Of a stretch of DNA of 64,000 nt, positions 8,353-17,405 are shown piece by piece (the stretch's first letter is position 1; every line of letters begins with the position of its first letter). This stretch comes from Pseudomonas sp. S06B 330 (GTDB lineage Bacteria > Pseudomonadota > Gammaproteobacteria > Pseudomonadales > Pseudomonadaceae), in NCBI RefSeq assembly GCF_002845275.2, contig NZ_CP088149.1, forward strand, positions 2,042,501-2,106,500. Reading direction: 5' to 3'. A program made the translations under genes and the position numbers. The notes beneath the pieces were generated by a model. It did not search any database. It saw only the letters and a list, made by a program, of their open reading frames with translations, and was not told the origin of the DNA.

Positions 8353-10065
8353 ATGATCGAAGTCACTGAAATTTCCATCGCCGAGCTGCGTGCAGCGCTC
8401 GAATCCGGCCAAACCACCTCGGTCGAATTGGTCCAGGCCTATCTGGCTCGCATCGATGCCTATGATGGCCCGGCCACGGCGACGGCGCTCAATGCTGTGG
8501 TCGTGCGCAACCCCGAAGCACTCGCCGAAGCGCAGGCGGCCGATGCCCGCCGGGCCAAGGGCGAAATCCTCGGGCCGCTCGATGGCATCCCGTATACAGC
8601 CAAGGACAGCTACCTGGTCAAAGGACTCACGGCCGCCTCCGGCAGCCCGGCGTTTGCCGAGTTGGTGGCCTACCGCGATGCATTCACCATCGAGCGCCTG
8701 CGCGCCGCTGGTGCCATTTGTCTGGGCAAGACCAACATGCCGCCCATGGCCAATGGTGGCATGCAGCGTGGCGTCTACGGCCGTGCCGAAAGTCCGTATA
8801 ACGCGGACTACCTGACCGCGCCATTTGCTTCGGGCTCATCCAATGGTGCCGGTACCGCCACCGCCGCCAGCTTCGCCGCGTTCGGCCTGGCTGAGGAAAC
8901 CTGGTCGAGTGGGCGTGGGCCGGCCTCGAACAATGGGTTGTGTGCCTACACGCCGTCGCGCGGAGTGATCTCGGTGCGCGGCAACTGGCCGCTGACGCCC
9001 ACCATGGACGTTGTCGTGCCGTTTGCCCGGACCATGGCCGATCTGCTTGAGGTGTTGGATGTCGTCGTTGCCGAGGACCCCGATACCCGTGGCGACCTGT
9101 GGCGGATGCAGCCATGGGTGGCGATCCCTAGCGTCGCCTCGGTGCGTCCGGCTTCTTATCTGGAATTGGCCGCCACACCCGCTGCGCTCGCCGGCAAGCG
9201 TCTGGGTATCCCGCGCATGTACATCAATGCCGATCCTGAGGCGGGCACCAGCGAAAACCCGGGTATCGGTGGCCCGACCGGTCAGCGCATCAATACCCGG
9301 CCTACGGTCATTGCCCTGTGGGAGCAGGCGCGCAAGGCCCTTGAAGCGGCGGGTGCCGAAGTGATCGAGGTGGATTTCCCGTTGGTGTCCAATTGCGAGG
9401 GTGACCGCCCTGGGGCGCCGACGGTGTTCAGCCGTGGCCTGGTCTCCAAGGAGTTTTTGCATCATGAGCTGTGGGACCTGACGGCGTGGGCTTTCGATGA
9501 TTTCCTCCAGGCCAACGGTGACCCCAAATTGAACCGCCTGGTCGATGTCGATGGCCCGAACATCTTTCCCCACGATCCGGGCACACTGCCTAACCGTGAA
9601 GGCGACCTGGCTGCCGGTATGGACGAGTACGTGCGCATGGCCGAGCGCGGCATTACGCCTTGGGATCAGATCAGCACCGTGCCGGAGGGGCTACGTGGTT
9701 TAGAGAAGACCCGGCGCATCGACCTCGAAGACTGGATGGATGGCTTGCAGCTTGATGCTGTGCTGTTCCCGACCGTGGCCGATGTGGCGCCGGCCAACTC
9801 GGATGTCGACCCGGCGTCGGCGGACATTGCCTGGAGCAACGGTGTCTGGGTTGCGAACGGCAACCTGGCCATTCGTCATCTGGGGGTGCCAACCGTTACC
9901 GTACCGATGGGGGTGATGGCGGACATTGGTATGCCGGTCGGGCTGACATTTGCCGGGCGCGCCTATGATGATTCGTCGCTGCTGCGCCTAGCGGCTGCGT
10001 TTGAATCCACCGGCTCCAAGCGGCTGGTGCCGCCGCGTACGCCGCCATTGGTAGCTGGCCAGTAA
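8353..10065 (+). CDS. Amidase-signature family hydrolase
   Basis: An enzyme of about 570 residues from the amidase signature family, which hydrolyses amides with a Ser-cisSer-Lys triad. The Lys is in YTAKDSYLVKG. The usual GSSxG stretch appears as ASGSSNGAGTATA. The nucleophile segment reads EETWSSGRGPAS, where most family members have a GGSIR-type motif, so the substrate pocket may be unusual. I chose the ATG at 8353 (MIEVTEISIAEL), where the family sequence begins; an upstream start at 8320 adds 11 residues without an RBS. A hairpin follows the stop. The substrate is unknown. Confidence 0.85.
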   Translation: MIEVTEISIAELRAALESGQTTSVELVQAYLARIDAYDGPATATALNAVVVRNPEALAEAQAADARRAKGEILGPLDGIPYTAKDSYLVKGLTAASGSPAFAELVAYRDAFTIERLRAAGAICLGKTNMPPMANGGMQRGVYGRAESPYNADYLTAPFASGSSNGAGTATAASFAAFGLAEETWSSGRGPASNNGLCAYTPSRGVISVRGNWPLTPTMDVVVPFARTMADLLEVLDVVVAEDPDTRGDLWRMQPWVAIPSVASVRPASYLELAATPAALAGKRLGIPRMYINADPEAGTSENPGIGGPTGQRINTRPTVIALWEQARKALEAAGAEVIEVDFPLVSNCEGDRPGAPTVFSRGLVSKEFLHHELWDLTAWAFDDFLQANGDPKLNRLVDVDGPNIFPHDPGTLPNREGDLAAGMDEYVRMAERGITPWDQISTVPEGLRGLEKTRRIDLEDWMDGLQLDAVLFPTVADVAPANSDVDPASADIAWSNGVWVANGNLAIRHLGVPTVTVPMGVMADIGMPVGLTFAGRAYDDSSLLRLAAAFESTGSKRLVPPRTPPLVAGQ

Positions 10066-10076
10066 CAGCGCAGGGT

Positions 10077-10104
10077 AGGGCTGGAGTGAGGTCGCTCCAG
10101 CCCT
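10077..10104 (+). terminator. Hairpin after the amidase gene
   Basis: AGGGCTGGAG pairs perfectly with CTCCAGCCCT across an 8-base loop, 12 bases after the stop codon. It has no U-rich tail, so termination is likely but not certain. Confidence 0.6.
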
Positions 10105-10208
10105 GGCCGCTAAAAGGCGGCGGAGTAGATTTGAGCGACGCGAAATCGCGACAAGGGTGTCGAGTAGACGCCTGTCGGCAAAGGTGTTGAGTTGGATCAG
10201 TAGAAAAA

Positions 10209-10283
10209 TGGCAGGGGCGGCTGGATTCGAACCAACGCATGGCAGGATCAAAACCTGCTGCCTTACCGCTTGGCGACGCCCCT
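10209..10283 (-). tRNA. tRNA-Gln (anticodon TTG)
   Basis: A 75-nt cloverleaf on the minus strand. The acceptor stem AGGGGCG pairs with CGCCCCT, followed by discriminator G and an encoded CCA. The anticodon stem-loop GCAGG-TTTTGAT-CCTGC gives TTG, reading CAA and CAG, and the T arm contains GGTTCGAATCC. A T-rich stretch (TTTTTCTA) follows the 3' end. Confidence 0.96.
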
Positions 10284-10512
10284 GTAGCTGTTGCGACGAG
10301 TGTCTGGCACCCGTTTGAAGAGATTCACCACAACTAGCAATGTGTGCCGTTGCGGGAATGCGCGGAAATTTACCAACTTTTTCTCCGTCTGTGAAGAGTC
10401 AGAACAAATAAATTGTTTTTAAAACAGCCGGTTACTGTTGGAGAGCGTCAGGCCTCATAATGCCCTGGACACGCTTCACTGCCTTTTTCCCCTCTTTGAG
10501 CAGGACATTTCC
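10284..10512. other. Intergenic region between tRNA-Gln and Rid-family gene
   Basis: This region should hold the tRNA promoter (minus strand) and the promoter of the Rid gene. An A+T-rich segment (AATAAATTGTTTTTAAAA, about 10406-10423) is the likely plus-strand promoter zone. I see no gene. Confidence 0.5.
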
Positions 10513-10893
10513 ATGGCCAATCACGACATTAGCTTCCTTCCCGATCCTGACGCAGACTCCATTTCCAGTGACGTTGCCGGCTTCGGCGGGCTGCTGGTTT
10601 CCACCCAGATTCCGACCCGCGCCGATGGCAGCCTGGAACTGGGCGATATTACTGTGCAGAGCGAGTGCACGCTGCAGGCGCTCAAGGTTGCGCTGGAGCG
10701 CGCCGGCAGCTCCATGGATCGGGTGTTGCACCTGACCATCTACCTCACTGACATGGCTGACCGCGCAGCCTTCAACGAGGTCTACCAGCGCTTTTTCGCC
10801 AAGCCCTGGCCCGTGCGTGCTGCTGTTGGCGTGGCGTCGTTGGCGGTGGAAGGCATGCGTGTAGAGGTAACGGCGATGGCTGCCAAGGCATAA
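10513..10893 (+). CDS. Rid/YjgF family protein (enamine/imine deaminase-like)
   Basis: A 126-residue trimeric Rid-fold protein. RidA members hydrolyse reactive enamines and imines such as 2-aminoacrylate from PLP enzymes; other subgroups act in catabolic pathways. The active-site arginine is in PVRAAVGVASL, and the C-terminal VEVTAMA strand is typical. The ATG at 10513 has AGGA upstream and is preferred over an upstream in-frame start that would add 25 atypical residues. The acidic N-terminus (LPDPDADSISSD) differs from housekeeping RidA, so this may be a divergent Rid subgroup. Confidence 0.85.
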   Translation: MANHDISFLPDPDADSISSDVAGFGGLLVSTQIPTRADGSLELGDITVQSECTLQALKVALERAGSSMDRVLHLTIYLTDMADRAAFNEVYQRFFAKPWPVRAAVGVASLAVEGMRVEVTAMAAKA

Positions 10894-10909
10894 AGCAACC
10901 ACAGCCCTT

Positions 10910-11042
10910 GTAGCCGCTGCCGCGAGGCTGCGATCGACTGCTGAGCAGTCGCAACGCGGGCACTTCGTTGGATCTGACGAATCACGGTGGACAGGCTTGG
11001 CGGCCGTTTCACGCCCGATCGCAGCCTCGCGGCAGCGGCTAC
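10910..11042. repeat. REPIN: inverted pair of pseudomonad REP sequences
   Basis: A 27-base arm GTAGCCGCTGCCGCGAGGCT... (10910-10936) is repeated as its exact reverse complement at 11016-11042, around a 79-base centre. The same arrangement with a variant arm occurs at 40856-40957 and a half-copy at 19861. Such doublets are mobilised by RAYT transposases; no RAYT gene is in the window. Confidence 0.9.
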
Positions 11043-11151
11043 AGAGGCTATCAAGGCAGGTGTTCCCAGCAGTTCGGCGGCCTGTGAGTGCTCGTCATGC
11101 GTTTCGCGCTACAATGCGCGCCTTGACCGTGACAAGCCTGACTAAAAAAAC

Positions 11152-13149
11152 ATGTCCTTACCCAAGCATCACCTGGAACTGCTCAGCCCCGCCCGCGATG
11201 TGGCCATCGCCCGTGAGGCCATCCTGCATGGCGCCGACGCTGTGTACATCGGTGGCCCAAGCTTCGGCGCGCGCCACAATGCCTGTAACGAGGTGAGCGA
11301 AATCGCTCAGCTGGTGGAGTTTGCCCGGCGCTACCATGCGCGGATCTTCACCACCATCAACACCATCCTCCACGATAATGAGCTGGAGCCCGCGCGCAAG
11401 CTGATCCATCAGCTGTACGATGCTGGTGTTGACGCGCTGATCGTCCAGGACCTGGGGGTGATGGAGCTGGATATCCCGCCGATCGAGCTGCATGCCAGTA
11501 CCCAGACCGACATCCGCACCCTGGCTCGGGCAAAGTTCCTCGATCAGGCCGGTTTCTCGCAACTGGTTCTGGCCCGCGAACTGAACCTCAAGGAAATCCG
11601 CGCCATCGCCGACGAAACCGATGCGGCGATCGAGTTCTTCATTCACGGTGCGTTGTGCGTGGCCTTCTCCGGCCAGTGCAACATTTCCCACGCCCAGACC
11701 GGCCGCAGTGCCAACCGTGGCGACTGTTCCCAGGCCTGCCGCCTGCCGTACACCCTGAAAGACGAAAAGGGCGGGGTGATCGCCTACGAGAAACACCTGC
11801 TGTCGATGAAGGACAACAACCAGAGCGCCAACATCCGCGCGCTGGTAGAAGCCGGTGTGCGTTCGTTCAAGATCGAAGGGCGCTACAAGGACATGGGTTA
11901 TGTGAAGAACATCACTGCCTACTACCGCCAGCGCCTGGACGAAGTCCTCGAAGACCGTCCGGACCTGGCTCGTGCTTCCAGTGGCCGTACCGCGCACTTC
12001 TTCGTGCCCGATCCGGACAAGACCTTTCATCGCGGCAGCACCGACTATTTCGTCAGTGAGCGCAAGATCGATATCGGTGCCTTCGATTCGCCGACCTTCA
12101 CCGGTCTGGCCGTGGGTGTGGTGGAGAAGGTTGGCAAGCGTGACCTGCAGGTGGTCAGCCATGAGCCGCTGTCCAACGGCGACGGCCTCAATGTGCTGGT
12201 CAAGCGTGAAGTCGTGGGTTTCCGCGCTAACATCGCCGAGCCCAAGGGCGAGTTCGAGGAAGACGGTGAGAAGCGCTACCGCTACCGCGTCGAGCCCAAC
12301 GAAATGCCCAAAGAGATGTACCAGCTACGGCCAAACCACCCGCTAAGCCGGAACCTCGACCACAACTGGCAACAAGCCCTGCAGAAAACTTCAGCCGAAC
12401 GCCGCGTTGGCCTGTCGTGGGTTGCCTGCTTGCGTGAGGAGCGTTTGCAACTGACGGCCACCAGCGAAGAGGGCATCAGTGCCAGCGTCGTCCTCGACGG
12501 TCCGTTCGGGGTGGCGAACAAGCCAGAGCAAGCGCTGGAGCAATTGCACGACCTGCTCGGTCAATTGGGCACCACCCAGTACCACGCAACGGCCATTGAG
12601 CTGGATGCGCCACAGGCGTATTTCATCCCTAATTCGCAGCTCAAGGCTTTGCGTCGCGAGGTCATCGAAGCGCTGACTGCTGCGCGCATCAACGCCCACC
12701 CGCGGGGTGGACGCAAAGCGGAAACGACGCCGCCGCCAGTGTACCCGGAGTCGCACCTGTCGTTCCTGGCCAACGTCTACAACCAGAAGGCACGCGACTT
12801 CTATCACCGTCACGGGGTCAAGCTGATCGACGCGGCCTATGAGGCCCACGAAGAGAAGGGCGAAGTGCCGGTGATGATCACCAAGCACTGCCTGCGCTTC
12901 TCCTTCAACCTTTGCCCGAAACAGGCCAAGGGCGTCACTGGTGTGCGCACCAAGGTTGCGCCGATGCAGCTGATTCATGGCGATGAAGTGCTGACCTTGA
13001 AGTTCGACTGCAAGCCGTGCGAGATGCATGTGATCGGCAAGATGAAGGGGCACATCTTCGATTTGCCGCAACCGGGCAGCGTGCAACAGGTTGTCGGCCA
13101 TATCAGCCCTGAAGACCTGCTCAAAACCATCCCCCGCGCCCCGCACTGA
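11152..13149 (+). CDS. rlhA: 23S rRNA 5-hydroxycytidine C2501 synthase, peptidase U32 family
   Basis: A 665-residue member of the U32 'peptidase' family, matching RlhA (formerly YdcP) closely in length and throughout. The N-terminus reads HHLELLSPARDVAIAREAIL and is followed by GADAVYIGG and ELHASTQTDIRT. The cysteine-containing signature FFIHGALCVAFSGQC and SQACRLPYTLK lies around residues 160-205, where Fe-S ligands are proposed. RlhA hydroxylates cytidine 2501 of 23S rRNA and uses prephenate-derived chemistry. The shorter paralogue TrhP is about 450 residues, so size separates them. It is monocistronic, ending in a hairpin shared with the LysR gene. Confidence 0.92.
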   Translation: MSLPKHHLELLSPARDVAIAREAILHGADAVYIGGPSFGARHNACNEVSEIAQLVEFARRYHARIFTTINTILHDNELEPARKLIHQLYDAGVDALIVQDLGVMELDIPPIELHASTQTDIRTLARAKFLDQAGFSQLVLARELNLKEIRAIADETDAAIEFFIHGALCVAFSGQCNISHAQTGRSANRGDCSQACRLPYTLKDEKGGVIAYEKHLLSMKDNNQSANIRALVEAGVRSFKIEGRYKDMGYVKNITAYYRQRLDEVLEDRPDLARASSGRTAHFFVPDPDKTFHRGSTDYFVSERKIDIGAFDSPTFTGLAVGVVEKVGKRDLQVVSHEPLSNGDGLNVLVKREVVGFRANIAEPKGEFEEDGEKRYRYRVEPNEMPKEMYQLRPNHPLSRNLDHNWQQALQKTSAERRVGLSWVACLREERLQLTATSEEGISASVVLDGPFGVANKPEQALEQLHDLLGQLGTTQYHATAIELDAPQAYFIPNSQLKALRREVIEALTAARINAHPRGGRKAETTPPPVYPESHLSFLANVYNQKARDFYHRHGVKLIDAAYEAHEEKGEVPVMITKHCLRFSFNLCPKQAKGVTGVRTKVAPMQLIHGDEVLTLKFDCKPCEMHVIGKMKGHIFDLPQPGSVQQVVGHISPEDLLKTIPRAPH

Positions 13150-13156
13150 GTGCCTG

Positions 13157-13184
13157 CGAGCGCGGCGTCATGACGTCGCGCTCG
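13157..13184. terminator. Palindromic hairpin between convergent rlhA and LysR genes
   Basis: A 28-base near-perfect palindrome (CGAGCGCGGCGTCA / TGACGTCGCGCTCG, one G-T pair) occupies the 38-base gap between the two stops. This is the position and form of a bidirectional terminator, although T tracts are lacking. Confidence 0.6.
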
Positions 13185-13187
13185 CCC

Positions 13188-14090
13188 TCAACCATTCAAT
13201 TCATTGCCCGCCTTATCCAGCAGCCAACGCCGGAACGCTTCCAGTGCGGGCAATGCCTGGTTGCGCGGCGGGTACACCAGGTAGTAACTGCGTGCACTGG
13301 CAAAGGGCAGGGCGGGGCTACTCAGTTCGCCACTGGCCAGTTCATCGCTGATCAGGATCCTTGGCACCAGGCCAATACCGATATCGGCACGCACCGCCTG
13401 GATCAAGTGTGACGTCAGTTCGAAGCTCGGCCCCAGGCGCATGGCCTGGTGCGCCAGGCCGTGGTGAGTGAACCATTCGCCCCAGGCATTGGCATTGTTG
13501 GCGACGCTGAGCAGCACTTGCTGACTGATGTCCTTGGGGCTCCACTGCGGTTTGCTCGCCGCCAGGGTCGGCGACAGGATCACCATCAGCTCTTCGGCGT
13601 GCAAACGATGGCAGATCAGCCCTGGCAGGTCGTTGGTGGCGACCACGATGGCGGCGTCGATGCCGCTGGTGGCGAAGTCCACCGGTTCAATCCGTGAATT
13701 GATGTGCACCAGCACTTCGGGATGGCTGCGATAAAACTCGTGCAGACGCGGCAGCAACCATTTTGAGCCGAACGTCGGCAGGGTCGCCAGGCGCAGATTA
13801 CCGCCACCGGCCTGGTGGGCGATGGCGTGCAACGTGGCGCTGCGCACCCGGCCCAGGGCTTCGCTGATCTCGCGCTGGTAGAGCCGTCCGACCTCGGTCA
13901 GCTTGACCGTGCGGCCTTCGCGGCGGAACAATGTCACCCCCAATTGCTGCTCCAGGGCCTGTACCTGACGACTGACCGCGCTCTGGGTCAGTGCCAGCTC
14001 TACGGCGGCGCGGGTATAGCTTTCGTGACGCGCGGCGGCTTCAAAGGCCAGCAGCAAGGACATGGATGGGGTGAGGTTGCGGTAATTCAT
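13188..14090 (-). CDS. LysR-family transcriptional regulator
   Basis: A 300-residue LTTR. It has an N-terminal helix-turn-helix (residues about 8-65: LLLAFEAAARHESYTRAAVE then ALTQSAVSRQVQALE), a linker helix, and a C-terminal periplasmic-binding-type effector domain from about 93 (GGNLRLATLPTFGSKWL). The family GcvA/AmpR-like subgroup has this LTPSMSLLLAFEAAARH opening. It is transcribed divergently from ydiJ with a 152-base gap, so it probably controls that dehydrogenase in response to a 2-hydroxy acid; this is inferred from position only. Confidence 0.9.
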   Translation of the reverse strand: MNYRNLTPSMSLLLAFEAAARHESYTRAAVELALTQSAVSRQVQALEQQLGVTLFRREGRTVKLTEVGRLYQREISEALGRVRSATLHAIAHQAGGGNLRLATLPTFGSKWLLPRLHEFYRSHPEVLVHINSRIEPVDFATSGIDAAIVVATNDLPGLICHRLHAEELMVILSPTLAASKPQWSPKDISQQVLLSVANNANAWGEWFTHHGLAHQAMRLGPSFELTSHLIQAVRADIGIGLVPRILISDELASGELSSPALPFASARSYYLVYPPRNQALPALEAFRRWLLDKAGNELNG

Positions 14091-14242
14091 TCGTAAAAGT
14101 CATCAAAGGCTGCGGGAATATCCGTTTGTGCCTGGCTCAAGGCTGCGGGATCATTGGCATCATCCACTACCTGGCGGTGTACTGACCATACCGTTTCAGC
14201 AAGTATTCATGATTAGCCTGACATAAATGAGGCCATCCCCCG

Positions 14243-17200
14243 ATGATCGCCCGATTGACCGGCACCGCCCCGGACACGCTCTACCCTGATTTCCTTGAAG
14301 CCCTGCGCAGTGCCGGTTTTCGTGGCCAGCTTAGCGCTGACTACGCCACCCGCACCGTGCTGGCCACCGACAACTCGATCTACCAGCGCCTGCCCCAGGC
14401 CGCGGTATTCCCTCAGGACGCCGAAGATGTCGCGCGCATCGCCGCGTTGATGGCCGAGCCGCGCTTCAGCGCGGTCAAGCTGACTCCGCGCGGTGGCGGT
14501 ACCGGCACTAACGGCCAGTCGCTGACCGACGGCATTGTCGTTGACCTGTCGCGGCACATGAACAGCATCCTCGAAATCAACGCCGAGGAGCGTTGGGTAC
14601 GGGTTCAGGCCGGAGTGGTCAAAGACCAGCTCAATGCGGCGCTCAAGCCCCATGGGCTGTTCTTTGCCCCGGAGCTGTCGACCTCCAACCGCGCGACTGT
14701 CGGCGGCATGATCAACACCGACGCCAGTGGCCAGGGCAGCTGCACCTATGGCAAGACCCGCGACCACGTGCTGGAACTGCACAGCGTGCTGTTGGGCGGC
14801 CAACGTCTGCACACCCGGCCATTGAGTGACGCCGAGCTGGATGCGGCCTGTGCCGAGCCCGGTCGAGCTGGCGAGGTGTACCGCACTGCCCGGCAGATCC
14901 AGGAAACCCAGGCCGAACTGATCGAGCAAACCTTTCCCAAACTCAACCGTTGCCTGACCGGCTATGATCTGGCGCACCTGCGCGACGAGCAGGGCCGCTT
15001 CAACCTCAACAGTGTGCTCTGCGGCGCTGAAGGCTCACTGGGCTATGTGGTCGAGGCCAAGCTCAATGTGCTGCCGATCCCGAAATACGCGGTGCTGGTC
15101 AACGTCCGCTACACCAGCTTCATGGACGCCCTGCGCGATGCCAATGCGCTGATGGCGCACAAGCCGCTGTCGATCGAGACTGTGGACTCCAAGGTGTTGA
15201 TGCTGGCGATGAAAGACATCGTCTGGCACAGCGTCGCCGAATACTTCCCCGCCGACGCCGAGCGCCCAACCCTGGGCATTAACCTCGTGGAGTTCTGCGG
15301 TGATGATCCGGCTGAGGTCAACACGCGGGTACAGGCGTTCGTCGCCCACCTGCAGAGCGACACCAGCGTCGAGCGTCTGGGCCACACCCTGGCTGAAGGC
15401 GCCGAGGCGGTGACGCGGGTCTATACCATGCGCAAGCGCTCGGTGGGCCTGCTCGGCAACGTCGAGGGCGAAGTGCGACCGCAGCCGTTCGTGGAAGACA
15501 CCGCTGTACCGCCAGAGCAGTTGGCCGACTATATCGCCGACTTCCGTGCCTTGCTCGACAGCTATGGCCTGGCCTACGGCATGTTCGGCCACGTCGATGC
15601 CGGGGTGCTCCATGTGCGCCCAGCCCTGGACATGAAAGACCCGGCCCAGGCGGCGCTGGTCAAGCCGATCTCCGATGCCGTGGCAGCGCTGACCCTGCGT
15701 TATGGCGGCCTGCTCTGGGGCGAACACGGCAAGGGTCTGCGTTCGGAATACGTGCCGGAGTACTTCGGTGAACTGTACCCCTCGCTGCAAGCGCTCAAGG
15801 GTGCGTTCGACCCGAACAACCAGCTCAATCCGGGCAAAATCTGCACCCCGCCGGACAGCGCCCAGGGCCTGATCAAGGTCAACGAAGCGCCCATGCGCGG
15901 CGACTTCGACCGGCAGATCGACGAGCGCGTCTGGCAGAGCTTTGGCAGCGCCGTGCACTGTAACGGCAACGGCGCCTGCTACAACTACGATCCCAACGAC
16001 GCCATGTGCCCATCATGGAAGGCGACCCGCGAGCGTCAACATTCACCCAAGGGCCGCGCGTCGCTGATCCGTGAATGGCTGCGCCTGCAGGGGGCTGCCA
16101 ACATCGACGTGCTGGCCACTGCCCAGGGCAAGCTCGCCTGGCTTAAAGGCTTGCCGGCGCGTCTGCGCAACAACCTGTCGCGGCAAAAAGGCGAAGCTGA
16201 TTTCTCCCATGAAGTTTACGATGCCATGGCCGGCTGCCTGGCCTGTAAATCTTGCGCAGGCCAGTGCCCGATCAAGGTCAACGTGCCGGAATTTCGTTCG
16301 CGCTTCCTCGAGCTTTACCACGGACGTTACCAGCGGCCGCTGCGCGATTACCTGATCGGTTCGCTGGAGTTCAGCATCCCGTACCTGGCCTATGCACCTG
16401 GGCTGTACAACGCGGTGATGGGCTCGAAATGGGTCAGCCACCTGCTGGAGCGCCATGTCGGCATGCTCGACAGCCCGTTGATCAGTCGCTTCAACCTGCA
16501 GGCTACGCTGACCCGCTGCAATGTGCGCATGGCCAGCATTCCAGCCCTGCGCGAGCTGACGCCGGCGCAGCGTGAGCGCAGCATCGTGCTGGTCCAGGAT
16601 GCCTTCACCCGTTACTTTGAAACCCCGGTGTTGGCCGCTTTCATCGACCTGGCGTATCGCTTGGGGCATCGTATCTACCTGGCACCGTACAGTGCCAACG
16701 GCAAGCCGCTGCACGTCCAGGGCTTCCTCGGCGCTTTCAACAAGGCGGCGATCCGCAATGCCCGTCAACTCACTGCATTGGCTGAATGCGGCGTGCCGTT
16801 GGTGGGCCTGGACCCTGCCATGACATTGGTCTACCGCCAGGAGTATCAGAAGGTCCCCGGTCTGGAGGTCTGTCCGAAAGTATTGTTGCCTCAGGAATGG
16901 CTGATGGAGGTGCTGCCCGAGCAGTCGACCCGAGCCACTACCACTTTCCGGCTGATGGCTCACTGCACCGAGAAGACCAACGTGCCAGCCAGTACCCGGC
17001 AGTGGGAGCAGGTGTTTGCCCGCCTGGGTCTGACACTGGCCACCGAAGCCACCGGCTGCTGCGGCATGTCTGGTACTTACGGCCACGAAGCGCGCAATCA
17101 GGACACCTCGAAGACCATTTTCGAACAGTCCTGGGCGGGTAAGCTGGATAAAGAGGGTGAAGCACTGGCAACCGGATATTCGTGCCGCAGCCAGGTCAAG

Positions 17201-17263
17201 CGCCAGGCGGACCGCACCTTGCGTCACCCGTTGGAGGTGCTGTTGGAGCAGCTTAGCGCTTGA
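14243..17263 (+). CDS. ydiJ: FAD- and Fe-S-containing D-2-hydroxyacid dehydrogenase (YdiJ type)
   Basis: A 1006-residue fused flavoprotein/iron-sulfur enzyme, the size of YdiJ. The N-terminal FAD-binding type 4 domain (about 40-250) includes LTPRGGGTGTNGQS, and the FAD-oxidase C-terminal domain extends to about 530. Ferredoxin-type cysteines appear in CNGNGACYNYDPND and CLACKSCAGQCPIKV, and the end carries a CCG-type motif (TGCCGMSGTYGHEA). YdiJ-type enzymes oxidise D-2-hydroxyglutarate or D-lactate and feed electrons to the respiratory chain. In pseudomonads this would return 2-hydroxyglutarate made by SerA to 2-oxoglutarate. The choice of substrate is family inference. Confidence 0.88.
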   Translation: MIARLTGTAPDTLYPDFLEALRSAGFRGQLSADYATRTVLATDNSIYQRLPQAAVFPQDAEDVARIAALMAEPRFSAVKLTPRGGGTGTNGQSLTDGIVVDLSRHMNSILEINAEERWVRVQAGVVKDQLNAALKPHGLFFAPELSTSNRATVGGMINTDASGQGSCTYGKTRDHVLELHSVLLGGQRLHTRPLSDAELDAACAEPGRAGEVYRTARQIQETQAELIEQTFPKLNRCLTGYDLAHLRDEQGRFNLNSVLCGAEGSLGYVVEAKLNVLPIPKYAVLVNVRYTSFMDALRDANALMAHKPLSIETVDSKVLMLAMKDIVWHSVAEYFPADAERPTLGINLVEFCGDDPAEVNTRVQAFVAHLQSDTSVERLGHTLAEGAEAVTRVYTMRKRSVGLLGNVEGEVRPQPFVEDTAVPPEQLADYIADFRALLDSYGLAYGMFGHVDAGVLHVRPALDMKDPAQAALVKPISDAVAALTLRYGGLLWGEHGKGLRSEYVPEYFGELYPSLQALKGAFDPNNQLNPGKICTPPDSAQGLIKVNEAPMRGDFDRQIDERVWQSFGSAVHCNGNGACYNYDPNDAMCPSWKATRERQHSPKGRASLIREWLRLQGAANIDVLATAQGKLAWLKGLPARLRNNLSRQKGEADFSHEVYDAMAGCLACKSCAGQCPIKVNVPEFRSRFLELYHGRYQRPLRDYLIGSLEFSIPYLAYAPGLYNAVMGSKWVSHLLERHVGMLDSPLISRFNLQATLTRCNVRMASIPALRELTPAQRERSIVLVQDAFTRYFETPVLAAFIDLAYRLGHRIYLAPYSANGKPLHVQGFLGAFNKAAIRNARQLTALAECGVPLVGLDPAMTLVYRQEYQKVPGLEVCPKVLLPQEWLMEVLPEQSTRATTTFRLMAHCTEKTNVPASTRQWEQVFARLGLTLATEATGCCGMSGTYGHEARNQDTSKTIFEQSWAGKLDKEGEALATGYSCRSQVKRQADRTLRHPLEVLLEQLSA

Positions 17264-17267
17264 TGGA

Positions 17268-17305
17268 ATTCGCCCTGGAGCACAGGGATGTGCCCGGTGG
17301 CGAAT
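17268..17305 (+). terminator. Weak hairpin after ydiJ
   Basis: ATTCGCC (17268-17274) can pair with GGCGAAT (17299-17305), enclosing an inner GGGCA/TGCCC-like fold, a few bases after the stop. No T tract is present. Confidence 0.35.
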
Positions 17306-17405
17306 ACGTTCATCCGATTCGATTCTTTGCGCTTGTGCGACAGCAGATCTTGCGAAAAGAGTGGTGCTACGCTTGTAAAAACCAGCGTTGAGCAAAGGAG
17401 CGGAC

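Noticed and set aside
8353..10065. Amidase as part of the gcd/oprB sugar unit
   Set aside because: It is divergent from gcd, has its own terminator, and nothing links amide hydrolysis to glucose oxidation.
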